Of a stretch of 64,000 bases of DNA, positions 16,717 to 24,960 are shown in pieces (the first letter of the stretch is position 1; every line of letters starts with the position of its first letter). The notes under the pieces were generated by a model that was given only the letters and a program-made list of their open reading frames with translations, did not search any database and was not told the origin of the DNA. Source of the DNA: Pontibacillus salicampi (GTDB lineage: Bacteria; Bacillota; Bacilli; Bacillales; BH030062); assembly GCF_042434395.1 (NCBI RefSeq), contig NZ_JBHLTP010000013.1, positions 186,001 through 250,000 on the forward strand, read 5' to 3'. The position numbers were made by a program, and so were the translations under genes.

Positions 16717-17580
16717 ATGCCACTAGTATCAATGAAAGAAATGTTGGAAACGGCTAAGGAACAACGCTACGGCGTCGGCCAATTCAACCTAAACAATTTA
16801 GAATACGCTCAAGCTATCCTTCAAGCAGCTGAAGAAGAGCAATCTCCTGTAATCCTTGGAGTTTCTGAGGGAGCAGGCCGTTACATGGGTGGTTTTAACG
16901 TAGTAGTAGATATGGTTAAAGCCCTTATGAAATCATACGGTACTACAGTACCAGTAGCGATTCACTTAGACCACGGTTCTAGTTTCGAGAAGTGTGCAGA
17001 AGCTATACACGCTGGCTTCACTTCCGTTATGATCGACGCTTCTCACGATCCACTAGAAGAAAACATTGCCCTAACTCGTAAAGTAGTTGAGCTAGCTCAC
17101 ATTCACGGTGTTTCTGTTGAAGCAGAACTTGGCCGTGTTGGTGGACAAGAAGACGATATAATCGTTGACGATGCAGAAGCTGCATACGCGATTCCTTCTG
17201 AGTGTAAGCAACTTGTAGATGAAACAAATGTTGACGTGTTCGCACCAGCTCTTGGTTCTGTTCACGGTCACTATAAAGGGGAACCAAACCTAGGCTTCGA
17301 CCGTATGGAAGAAATTATGGGTCTTGTAGACAAGCCGCTTGTTCTTCATGGTGGTACTGGTATCCCAACAGAAGATGTCAAGAAAGCAATCCGCTTCGGA
17401 ACTGCTAAAATCAACGTAAACACTGAAAACCAAGTAGCTCAGGTTAAAGCTGTCAAAGAAACGCTAGCTGAGAAACCAGATCTTTACGACCCTCGTAAAT
17501 ATCTAGGACCTGGCCGTGACGCAATTAAAGCAACTGTTATCGGCAAAATGCGCGAATTTGGTTCTTCAAACAAAGCATAA
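16717..17580 (+). CDS. fbaA: Class II fructose-bisphosphate aldolase
   Basis: Zinc-dependent aldolase of glycolysis and gluconeogenesis, 287 residues. Catalytic D85 and zinc ligand H86 lie in AIHLDHGSS; further zinc ligands are in ELGRVGGQED, GSVHGHYKG and LHGGTGIP. Codon use is that of a highly expressed gene. The start ATG follows AAGGAGG. Upstream, a TGCTATAA-GTTGACA motif occurs twice (16602-16617 and 16661-16675). Followed by a strong terminator. Confidence 0.96.
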   Translation: MPLVSMKEMLETAKEQRYGVGQFNLNNLEYAQAILQAAEEEQSPVILGVSEGAGRYMGGFNVVVDMVKALMKSYGTTVPVAIHLDHGSSFEKCAEAIHAGFTSVMIDASHDPLEENIALTRKVVELAHIHGVSVEAELGRVGGQEDDIIVDDAEAAYAIPSECKQLVDETNVDVFAPALGSVHGHYKGEPNLGFDRMEEIMGLVDKPLVLHGGTGIPTEDVKKAIRFGTAKINVNTENQVAQVKAVKETLAEKPDLYDPRKYLGPGRDAIKATVIGKMREFGSSNKA

Positions 17581-17637
17581 GTAACTATTTCATTTCACTG
17601 TAGGGAAGTTGGCTTCTTGAGGTTGAAAAGAAAAGAA

Positions 17638-17680
17638 AACGTGACTTTTCATCTATTACGATGAAAAGTCATGTTTTTCT
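17638..17680 (+). terminator. Terminator of fbaA
   Basis: Twelve-bp perfect stem TGACTTTTCATC/GATGAAAAGTCA, extended by further pairs, 6-nt loop, then TGTTTTT. Confidence 0.88.
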
Positions 17681-17723
17681 GATAAATGAAAACGCAAACA
17701 TACTTGGGGAGGTACTTATTAAT

Positions 17724-18365
17724 ATGAAATTTTTTGTAGATACAGCGAATATTGAAGATATCCGTGAAGCGAATGCTCTAGGTTTGTTGGCGGGAGTTAC
17801 CACTAATCCCTCTTTAGTAGCAAAAGAAAATGTATCCTTTCATGACCGTTTAAGAGAAATTACCAGTGAGGTAGAAGGCTCTGTCAGTGCTGAGGTTATC
17901 TCGGAAGACGCAGAAGGCATGGTGAAAGAAGGAAAGGATTTAGCAGCTATTGCACCAAACATTACGGTAAAAGTGCCAATGACGCTGGAAGGATTAAAAG
18001 CTGTTAAGCAATTCTCTGACTTAAACATTAAAACAAATGTTACACTGATTTTCTCAGCCAATCAGGCTTTGTTAGCAGCTAGGGCGGGCGCCTCTTACGT
18101 ATCTCCATTCTTAGGTCGTCTGGATGATATCGGTCAGGATGGTATGAGCCTCATTTCGCAAATCTCAGAAATCTTTGACCGTCATGCGATTGATACAGAA
18201 ATTATTGCAGCCTCCATTAGGCATCCTATTCATGTTACAGATGCAGCTATCCATGGCGCCCATATTGCAACATTACCTCCTAAGGTGTTAAAACAGCTAG
18301 TACAGCACCCATTAACTGACGCTGGAATTGAAAAATTCCTTTCCGATTGGAAAAAACAAAATTAA
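17724..18365 (+). CDS. tal: Transaldolase (small FSA/TalC class)
   Basis: Pentose-phosphate transaldolase of the short bacterial class, 213 residues. D6 and the TTNPSL motif (26-31) begin the barrel, and the Schiff-base lysine is K83 in TVKVPMT. I start at the ATG at 17724 behind GGGGAGG; a longer reading from 17661 starts inside the fbaA terminator and is rejected. Members of this class include fructose-6-phosphate aldolases; the B. subtilis homologue YwjH at the same place is a transaldolase. Confidence 0.9.
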   Translation: MKFFVDTANIEDIREANALGLLAGVTTNPSLVAKENVSFHDRLREITSEVEGSVSAEVISEDAEGMVKEGKDLAAIAPNITVKVPMTLEGLKAVKQFSDLNIKTNVTLIFSANQALLAARAGASYVSPFLGRLDDIGQDGMSLISQISEIFDRHAIDTEIIAASIRHPIHVTDAAIHGAHIATLPPKVLKQLVQHPLTDAGIEKFLSDWKKQN

Positions 18366-18438
18366 GAATGAAAATGGAAATTTTGTGCAAAATAAGCGTA
18401 CAAGTTTAAGGGTTGCCTAGATTAGAAGGGAGTCCAAG

Positions 18439-19725
18439 ATGGAAAAACTGCTTATTGAAGGAGGTCACTCTTTAAGCGGGAAGATTCGAGTGAGTGGCGC
18501 AAAAAACAGTGCTGTGGCACTGTTGCCAGCCGCGATATTAGCCGAATCACCTGTCACGATTGAAGGGTTACCGAATATATCTGACGTTGGTACACTTAGT
18601 GGATTGTTGGAAGAAATAGGTGGCGTCGTTCATAAACAAGGACAAGACGTTCACATTGATCCTACGCACATGATTTCCATGCCGCTTCCGAATGGTAAAG
18701 TAAAGAAGCTGCGTGCTTCTTACTATTTCATGGGAGCAATGCTCGGAAGATTTAAGAAAGCTGTCATAGGCCTGCCTGGGGGATGCTACCTAGGTCCACG
18801 TCCTATTGACCAGCATATTAAAGGATTCGAAGCACTTGGTGCTGAAGTAACAAACGAACAAGGCGCTATATATTTACGTGCTGATGAACTGCGTGGAGCT
18901 CGAATTTATTTAGACGTCGTTAGTGTAGGGGCAACTATCAACATAATGCTTGCCGCAGTGAAAGCAAAAGGAAAGACCGTTATCGAAAATGCTGCCAAAG
19001 AACCTGAAATCATAGACGTTGCCACCCTGTTAACAAGTATGGGAGCAAAGATTAAAGGGGCTGGGACGGACGTAATTCGTATTGAAGGAGTCGATTCCTT
19101 AAACGGCTGCCAACATACAATTATTCCAGACCGCATAGAAGCAGGCACTTATACCATTATGGCAGCAGCCAAAGGGGAAGAGGTGCTAATCGATAACGTT
19201 ATACCACAACACCTGGAATCGCTCATAGCTAAGCTTCGCGAAATGGGGGTACAAGTGGAAACCGCAGACGATCAATTATTGGTCCGAAGGTCTAATCCCT
19301 TAACAAGTGTAGATATCAAAACACTCGTTCACCCTGGATTTCCAACAGATTTACAACAGCCATTCACATCATTATTAACACAAGCACACGGAACCGGCGT
19401 TGTAACAGATACGATTTACCAGGCAAGGTTTAAGCACATCGACGAATTACGTCGCATGAATGCAGATATCAAGGTAGAAGGAAGCTCCGCCATTGTAAAT
19501 GGACCGATTCGGTTAGAAGGCGCCAAAGTAAAAGCAAGCGACCTCAGAGCAGGAGCAGCATTAGTCGCAGCAGGATTACTAGCAGAAGGAATAACCGAAA
19601 TAACAGGACTCGAGCACGTCGACCGAGGCTACGAAAACCTAGTCGAAAAACTCCAATCCCTAGGCGCCAACATCTGGCGAGAACAAATGACCCAATCCGA
19701 AATAGAACAATTCCAGAATTCTTAA
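18439..19725 (+). CDS. murAB: UDP-N-acetylglucosamine 1-carboxyvinyltransferase 2
   Basis: Transfers enolpyruvate to UDP-GlcNAc, the first committed step of peptidoglycan synthesis. The 428-residue protein has K22-N23, the PEP-adduct cysteine C116 in LPGGCYLG (the fosfomycin target), HPGFPTD and DRIEAGTY. It is the second MurA of the window, corresponding by position to MurAB/MurAZ of B. subtilis; the major MurAA is at 60277. The last 180 bases are strikingly T-poor with C-ending codons, unlike the rest of the gene. Its stop abuts a tandem repeat. Confidence 0.94.
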   Translation: MEKLLIEGGHSLSGKIRVSGAKNSAVALLPAAILAESPVTIEGLPNISDVGTLSGLLEEIGGVVHKQGQDVHIDPTHMISMPLPNGKVKKLRASYYFMGAMLGRFKKAVIGLPGGCYLGPRPIDQHIKGFEALGAEVTNEQGAIYLRADELRGARIYLDVVSVGATINIMLAAVKAKGKTVIENAAKEPEIIDVATLLTSMGAKIKGAGTDVIRIEGVDSLNGCQHTIIPDRIEAGTYTIMAAAKGEEVLIDNVIPQHLESLIAKLREMGVQVETADDQLLVRRSNPLTSVDIKTLVHPGFPTDLQQPFTSLLTQAHGTGVVTDTIYQARFKHIDELRRMNADIKVEGSSAIVNGPIRLEGAKVKASDLRAGAALVAAGLLAEGITEITGLEHVDRGYENLVEKLQSLGANIWREQMTQSEIEQFQNS

Positions 19726-20011
19726 TAAAAAAGCGCAGGCGACCGTTTAGCAACGTACAGACTGGAAGGCTCCGCATGAGATAAAGGAAACACAACGAAC
19801 GCAGTGAGTTGATGTTGACTTATCGCAAGAAGGAGACAGAAGTCTGCTAGTTGCTGGTCGCAGCAGCTGGATTAATAAAAAAGCGCAGGCGACCGTTTAG
19901 CAACGTACAGACTGGAAGGCTCCGCATGAGATAAAGGAAACACAACGAACACAGTGAGTTGATGTTGACTTATCGGAGACAGAAGTCTGCTAGTTGCTGG
20001 TCGCAGCAGCT
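19722..20011. repeat. Tandem duplication of a 150-bp intergenic palindromic repeat
   Basis: Two copies, 19722-19871 and 19872-20011. They are identical except for one substitution (G19801 versus A at 19951) and a 7-bp deletion (CAAGAAG) in copy 2. Each folds on itself: GCGACC with GGTCGC, TAGCAAC with GTTGCT, and an inner AACACAAC with GTTGATGTT hairpin. No open frame. It resembles dispersed repeats of Bacillaceae beginning AAGCGCAGGCG (recollection). Confidence 0.75.
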
Positions 20012-20166
20012 TAATTGAAAAAAGCAAACACATAAATAGAGAAAAAAAGATAAAGCAAGGCTATAAAGGAAATAGACAGCTTTCAAGTACATGGAGATGA
20101 GGGAGAAACCACTTAAGGATTCACTCATATGCGTATGGGTGAAGGACTATGAGGAGGAACATAACC

Positions 20167-21135
20167 ATGGAAAGAAGTTTGTCAATGGAATTAGTTCGCG
20201 TTACGGAAGCAGCTGCCCTATCATCCGCTCGTTGGATGGGAAGAGGAAAGAAAGAGGAAGCAGATGATGCTGCTACTAGTGCGATGAGAGATGTATTTGA
20301 TACTATCCCTATGAAGGGAACGGTTGTCATAGGTGAAGGAGAAATGGACGAAGCTCCAATGCTGTATATTGGAGAAAAGCTTGGCAATGGGTACGGACCA
20401 CGAGTGGACGTTGCAGTAGATCCGCTGGAGGGTACGAATATCGTAGCGCAAGGGACCTGGAACGCATTGTCTGTTCTGGCGGTTGCAGACCATAGCAAGC
20501 TGTTGCATGCTCCTGATATGTATATGGATAAGATTGCTGTCGGTCCAGATTGTGTCGGTGTGGTAGATATAAATGCATCTGTTACAGACAATTTGAAGGC
20601 TGTCGCAAAGGCGAAAAACAAAGATGTCGAAGATGTAGTGGCCATTATCCTGAACCGGGATCGTCATAAGGCTATAATTAATGAAATTCGTGAAGCTGGT
20701 GCTCGCATCAAGCTTATTTCAGACGGGGATGTGGCTGCCGCCATTAATACAGCTTTCGACCATACAGGTGTTGATATTTTATTCGGTAGTGGCGGAGCTC
20801 CTGAGGGAGTGCTAGCCGCAGCAGCTCTAAAGTGCCTCGGCGGGGAAATTCAAGGAAAACTACTGCCGGAGGATGAGGAACAGCTAGCTCGCTGTACAAA
20901 AATGGGGATTGACGATATTCACAGGGTCCTTCATTTAGAAGACATGTGTGGAGGCGATGACGCCATTTTTGCAGCTACCGGTGTTACAGATGGAGAGCTA
21001 TTAAAAGGTGTGCAATTCAAAGGGATGAAGGCGACAACGCAAACTCTAGTTATGCGTGCAAAATCAGGAACCGTTCGTTTCATAGACGGTAACCATTCCT
21101 TGAAGAAGAAGCCTAACCTTGTCATAAAGCCGTAA
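20167..21135 (+). CDS. glpX: Class II fructose-1,6-bisphosphatase
   Basis: Hydrolyses fructose-1,6-bisphosphate in gluconeogenesis. The 322-residue protein has the GlpX metal-binding motifs: KKEEADDAA near 28-36, GEGEMDEAPM near 55-64 and DPLEGTN near 83-89. The start is the ATG at 20167, 6 nt after GAGGAGGAAC; the ATG at 20149 overlaps that ribosome site and is rejected. It lies between murAB and rho like ywjI of B. subtilis. Confidence 0.93.
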   Translation: MERSLSMELVRVTEAAALSSARWMGRGKKEEADDAATSAMRDVFDTIPMKGTVVIGEGEMDEAPMLYIGEKLGNGYGPRVDVAVDPLEGTNIVAQGTWNALSVLAVADHSKLLHAPDMYMDKIAVGPDCVGVVDINASVTDNLKAVAKAKNKDVEDVVAIILNRDRHKAIINEIREAGARIKLISDGDVAAAINTAFDHTGVDILFGSGGAPEGVLAAAALKCLGGEIQGKLLPEDEEQLARCTKMGIDDIHRVLHLEDMCGGDDAIFAATGVTDGELLKGVQFKGMKATTQTLVMRAKSGTVRFIDGNHSLKKKPNLVIKP

Positions 21136-21145
21136 TGGAAAAATG

Positions 21146-21185
21146 AAAGGAGGGCTGTCCCCTCAAAGGGGCAGTCCTCCTTTTA
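21146..21185 (+). terminator. Terminator of glpX
   Basis: Long GC-rich hairpin, AGGAGGGCTG(T)CCCCT paired with AGGGGCAGTCCTCCT with one bulge and one G-U, then TTTT. Confidence 0.85.
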
Positions 21186-21569
21186 TGGTGGTTTTTATTT
21201 ACTTACCATCGTCTCTTTAGCACCTCCATACTAGGCTATTAGACCAGCTTTCAAATTTATAGTTGTATAAATGTTAGGAATAAGGTTAAAATAAAAGATG
21301 TTTAACAAGTTCGTGGTTCAGGAATTTTACAGGTACCGCCCCGTTTAAAACTTCTATTCTAGCTTCTGGACGTCCTTCATCTATCTTAATACCCAATCAT
21401 AGAGAAGCTATTTTACCTGATTATTTTTCATAGATTATGCTAGCAACCAAGTTCATATAAAGCTCTGTTACTGATAGGGATATTGGTGTGTATTGGGGTT
21501 TCCAATATGCCAGAAGTAGAACGTGACAGCGCCTGAAATAAAATAATTTGATGTAGGTGTGGTGATATT
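21186..21569. other. Long intergenic region before rho
   Basis: No gene called. A short hairpin (ATATTGG/CCAATAT) lies near 21479-21512, and an apparently decayed 36-codon frame is on the minus strand at 21286-21396. No clear promoter; it may contain the rho leader. Confidence 0.4.
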
Positions 21570-22862
21570 ATGGCTGATTCATTAACCATTTCTCAGCTAG
21601 AAACGAAAAACTTAAAGGAATTATACTCCCTTGCCAAGGAATATAAAGTGTCCTATTATGCAAAGCTTACCAAGCGAGAATTAATATTTGCTATTTTGAA
21701 AGCCCAGGCAGAAAAAGACGGATTTTTATTCATGGACGGAATTCTTGAAATTATTCCATCAGAAGGCTTCGGCTTCCTGCGCCCAATTAATTATTCCCCA
21801 AGCGCGGAGGATATTTATATTTCCGCTTCCCAAATTAGACGCTTTGATTTGCGAAACGGAGATAAGGTTTCTGGGAAGGTAAGACCACCGAAAGAAAACG
21901 AACGTTATTACGGCTTGCTGCACGTAGATGCGGTGAACGGAGAGGATCCGGAAATTGCTAAGGAACGTGTCCACTTCCCAGCATTAACGCCATTGTATCC
22001 AGACAACATGATGCGGTTGGAAACGCAAAGCAAGAATCTCTCTACGCGTATTATTGACCTGATGACACCAGTTGGCTTCGGTCAGCGTGGTCTTTTGGTG
22101 GCGCCACCGAAGGCTGGTAAGACCATGTTGTTAAAGCAAATCGCAAACAGCATCTCTGAAAACCACCCGGAATCTAAACTAATCATCCTATTAGTGGACG
22201 AGCGCCCGGAAGAGGTTACCGATATTGAACGTTCTGTAGAGAAGGGCGTAGATGTGGTTAGTTCAACGTTTGATGAAGTGCCAGAAAACCACATCAAAGT
22301 TTCTGAATTAGTGCTAGAGCGCGCGATGCGCCTAGTTGAACATAAAAAAGATGTAATTATATTAATGGATAGTATCACTCGTTTAGCGCGTGCATATAAC
22401 CTAGTTATTCCACCAAGCGGTCGTACGTTATCCGGTGGTATTGACCCGGCAGCCTTCCACAGACCGAAGCGTTTCTTTGGGGCTGCGCGTAACATTGAAG
22501 AGGGTGGGAGCTTGACGATCCTAGCAACTGCTCTCGTTGATACCGGATCTCGTATGGACGATGTAATTTACGAGGAATTTAAAGGGACAGGAAACATGGA
22601 GCTTCATCTTGATCGCAGCCTGGCAGAACGCAGAATCTTCCCAGCTATTGATATTATGCGCTCCAGTACCCGTAAAGAAGAATTGCTTCTTCCGAAATCC
22701 CACCTTGATAAAATTTGGGCGATTCGAAAAACATTCGGCGACCAGCATGACTTCATCGACCGCTTCCTGCGCCGCCTGAAGTCTTCGAAAAACAACGATG
22801 AATTTTTCCAGCTGATGGATGAAGATATGAAGGGGAAAAGCCCGTCATCTCGCCGTTCATAG
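21570..22862 (+). CDS. rho: Transcription termination factor Rho
   Basis: Hexameric RNA helicase that ends transcription at Rho-dependent sites. The 430 residues comprise the N-terminal Rho domain (1-50), the cold-shock-like RNA-binding domain (about 50-120, GFGFLRP near 67-73), and the ATPase with Walker A APPKAGKT (K184) and Walker B LLVDERPEE. The start ATG follows GGTGTGGTGA. The gene is preceded by an unusually long 434-bp gap, consistent with the long autoregulatory rho leader known in B. subtilis. Confidence 0.96.
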   Translation: MADSLTISQLETKNLKELYSLAKEYKVSYYAKLTKRELIFAILKAQAEKDGFLFMDGILEIIPSEGFGFLRPINYSPSAEDIYISASQIRRFDLRNGDKVSGKVRPPKENERYYGLLHVDAVNGEDPEIAKERVHFPALTPLYPDNMMRLETQSKNLSTRIIDLMTPVGFGQRGLLVAPPKAGKTMLLKQIANSISENHPESKLIILLVDERPEEVTDIERSVEKGVDVVSSTFDEVPENHIKVSELVLERAMRLVEHKKDVIILMDSITRLARAYNLVIPPSGRTLSGGIDPAAFHRPKRFFGAARNIEEGGSLTILATALVDTGSRMDDVIYEEFKGTGNMELHLDRSLAERRIFPAIDIMRSSTRKEELLLPKSHLDKIWAIRKTFGDQHDFIDRFLRRLKSSKNNDEFFQLMDEDMKGKSPSSRRS

Positions 22863-22887
22863 GGAACAGTTGGAATAGAACAATATC

Positions 22888-22916
22888 TTGCAATTGTAGT
22901 AGAGGACTGTTATAAT
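22888..22916 (+). promoter_or_regulatory. Sigma-A promoter of the L31 gene
   Basis: TTGCAA, exactly 17 bp, TATAAT. No Zur-box-like palindrome was seen between it and the start codon. Confidence 0.8.
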
Positions 22917-23017
22917 CTCTCTATGTGAGTTTCGATAATGACTAGAACGTAGTCTGTTAACGGCTCTTATAATAACTCTGTTTTCAAGGAATTCAGGGCA
23001 AAAAGGAGTGGAAAGAC

Positions 23018-23263
23018 ATGAAGGAACAAATTCATCCAACTTATCAGAAAGTAGTATTTCTAGACACTAGTTCTGACTTCAAATTCTTAACTGGTTCTAC
23101 ACTAACTTCTGATGAGACAATTGAATGGGAAGATGGTAATTCTTACCCGCTAATCCGTGTTGAGATTAGTTCAGCTTCTCATCCGTTCTACACTGGTAAA
23201 CAAAAAGCAGACAAAGCTGGCGGCCGTGTGGATCGTTTCAAGAAAAAATACAATCTTGGATAA
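23018..23263 (+). CDS. rpmE2: Ribosomal protein L31, cysteine-free type B
   Basis: Large-subunit ribosomal protein of 81 residues. It contains HPFYTGKQK and GRVDRFKKKY, the L31 signature, but no cysteine, so it cannot bind zinc like the CxxC type A form. The length of 81 fits type B (YtiA-like), against about 66 for type A. In B. subtilis the gene at this position, between rho and tdk, is the zinc-binding rpmE. Here the alternative form appears to have taken its place and is driven by a strong sigma-A promoter. Start ATG follows AAAAGGAG. Confidence 0.93.
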   Translation: MKEQIHPTYQKVVFLDTSSDFKFLTGSTLTSDETIEWEDGNSYPLIRVEISSASHPFYTGKQKADKAGGRVDRFKKKYNLG

Positions 23264-23300
23264 TTCTTTGCCAAAAGAACATCCAATCTGCTCTAGAGTT

Positions 23301-23338
23301 AAAAAAACAGGCAAATTATCATCTTTGCCTGTTTTTTT
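23301..23338 (+). terminator. Terminator of the L31 gene
   Basis: Stem AAAAACAGGCAAA/TTTGCCTGTTTTT with an 8-nt loop; A-rich on one side and T-rich on the other. Confidence 0.9.
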
Positions 23339-23490
23339 ATTCGTCTAAAATAAATAATTACACGCTTTCCCCATTTTGTCATGGAAGTAGTTATCAGTAA
23401 TTCCGACCTGATTAGGAAAGCATATAGATATAGAAACACCCACGCTGTTAGCATCTTTATTGGACCGAGGTAGAAGGGGGAGACCAGCCA

Positions 23491-24105
23491 GTGCATGTGA
23501 TGAAACAAAATGGATGGATTGAGGTAATTTGCGGAAGTATGTTCTCTGGGAAATCAGAGGAACTCATTCGACGAGTACGCCGAGCTACATACGGTCACTT
23601 ATCCGTTCGTGTTTTTAAGCCGGCTATTGATAATCGTTATGCTGAGGAATCAGTAGTATCTCACAATGGGACTTCGATTTTAGCAAGACCGATAAACCAA
23701 TCAGAAAATATCCTGGATTATATAGATGAACACATCGACATCGTTGGCATCGATGAAGTTCAGTTTTTTGACGAGCAAATAGTAGAAGTAGCCCAAACGT
23801 TAGCTGAACGTGGCCATCGAGTTATCGTAGCGGGCTTAGATTTAGATTTCCGTGGCGAACCATTCGGTGTTGTACCTACATTTCTAGCGATTGCTGAATC
23901 TGTTACCAAGCTAAGTGCGATTTGCCCTGTTTGCGGATCACCAGCTAGTCGTACACAGCGTCTCATTGATGGGAAACCAGCATCGTATGATGACCCAATC
24001 ATTAAAGTGGGAGCGTCTGAATCCTATGAGCCACGCTGTCGTCATCACCATGAAGTACCCAATAAACCCAGGCAATTGACAAAATCAGCCTTATCCACCA
24101 AATAG
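23491..24105 (+). CDS. tdk: Thymidine kinase
   Basis: Salvage enzyme phosphorylating thymidine with ATP. The 204-residue type II kinase has P-loop GSMFSGKS (15-22), catalytic E89 in GIDEVQFF, and zinc ligands C145-C148 (CPVCG) with C183 and H186 near the C-terminus. The start is GTG at 23491, 8 nt after AGGGGGAG; alternative in-frame starts at 23497 and 23500 are too far from it. Confidence 0.95.
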   Translation: MHVMKQNGWIEVICGSMFSGKSEELIRRVRRATYGHLSVRVFKPAIDNRYAEESVVSHNGTSILARPINQSENILDYIDEHIDIVGIDEVQFFDEQIVEVAQTLAERGHRVIVAGLDLDFRGEPFGVVPTFLAIAESVTKLSAICPVCGSPASRTQRLIDGKPASYDDPIIKVGASESYEPRCRHHHEVPNKPRQLTKSALSTK

Positions 24106-24109
24106 TCTT

Positions 24110-24138
24110 GCACCCTCTCCGGGCTGCAGGGCTTTTTT
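24110..24138 (+). terminator. Probable terminator of tdk
   Basis: GCACCC/GGGCTGC stem with one bulge, followed after AGGGC by six T residues. Confidence 0.55.
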
Positions 24139-24389
24139 ATTGGATCCAAATCATGCCCCTATAGCATTAGCTTCAAGGCTCATATACATCCATAATATAG
24201 GGTGGCGGACGATATGGGTCCTATACGTTTTCCAGACCATACCTTGCTCTCCTATAAGTAACGGCCCCATTTATCTCGACTTCAAGTTCTCCACATAAGG
24301 CGCTATACAGAACCATCTCATTTATGAACAGTGCCGAAAAAATATTGATACAAATAGCATAGATGGGAAAGCTAATGGCACAAGAATGG
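24139..24389. other. Intergenic region before the lipoprotein gene
   Basis: No gene or convincing promoter seen. A weak GCATA with CACAAGAATG 17 bp downstream (24357-24388) is only a loose forespore-promoter match. Confidence 0.3.
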
Positions 24390-24407
24390 TAAAGGAGGTT
24401 TCCCACT

Positions 24408-24833
24408 TTGCATAAACGAACGATTATGGCAGGCTTCATCCTTGTAGGAATGCTTGGGGCTTGTGCTCAGAATCCTCAAGGGACACAGGAGGTCCAGGAC
24501 GTCCAGTATTTGAACCGTCAAAACGCGGATACGATGGAAGGGCACTTCATGAAGAGAGGGCATCAGCAGCAGTCCGATAATCCTAAGCAAATGAACCAGG
24601 TTGGTGAATCCTGGGGAATGAAGCTCGACAAGGAAAAAGTTCATGAGGCAATGGAGCCTATTGAAGAATTGCAAGTCCGAAGAGTAACATTTACAGGACA
24701 TAGAGCCTATGTAGTAGTACGCCCTGTTAACGGAACAACGTCTCAGGACGAGAAGATAGTGCTTGTAAATCAAGCGCAGCAGGCAGTTGAAAACGCACTG
24801 CCTCGTTACGAGGTCAAGGTCCATATGAAGTAA
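24408..24833 (+). CDS. Small lipoprotein, possibly YhcN/YlaJ sporulation family
   Basis: A 141-residue exported lipoprotein. The signal peptide ends in lipobox LGAC with C19 as the modified residue. The mature part is mostly hydrophilic, with a C-terminal domain (about 88-141) containing RAYVVVRPVNG and QQAVENALPRYEVKV. That strand pattern, followed by a basic-helix pair, recalls the YhcN/YlaJ sporulation lipoproteins, but the match is weak. The start is TTG at 24408, 9 nt after AAAGGAGG. No equivalent is known to me between tdk and prfA in B. subtilis. Confidence 0.65.
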   Translation: MHKRTIMAGFILVGMLGACAQNPQGTQEVQDVQYLNRQNADTMEGHFMKRGHQQQSDNPKQMNQVGESWGMKLDKEKVHEAMEPIEELQVRRVTFTGHRAYVVVRPVNGTTSQDEKIVLVNQAQQAVENALPRYEVKVHMK

Positions 24834-24897
24834 ACGGTGCTAGGATTCCTCTTTAGAAATATACTTTCTTATAAGGGGCATCTGGCGCCGTTTCCTT
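24832..24897 (+). terminator. Possible long-loop terminator of the lipoprotein gene
   Basis: AAACGGTGCT pairs with GGCGCCGTTT over a 42-nt loop containing a further weak hairpin, followed by CCTTTT. The tail runs into the prfA promoter. Confidence 0.4.
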
Positions 24898-24926
24898 TTG
24901 ACTAGAGGTGTAAGGTGTACTATAAT
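24898..24926 (+). promoter_or_regulatory. Sigma-A promoter of prfA
   Basis: TTGACT (24898-24903), 17 bp, TATAAT (24921-24926). Confidence 0.85.
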
Positions 24927-24960
24927 TATACTGTTATGGACGAAAAAGAGGTGGTTGTAA

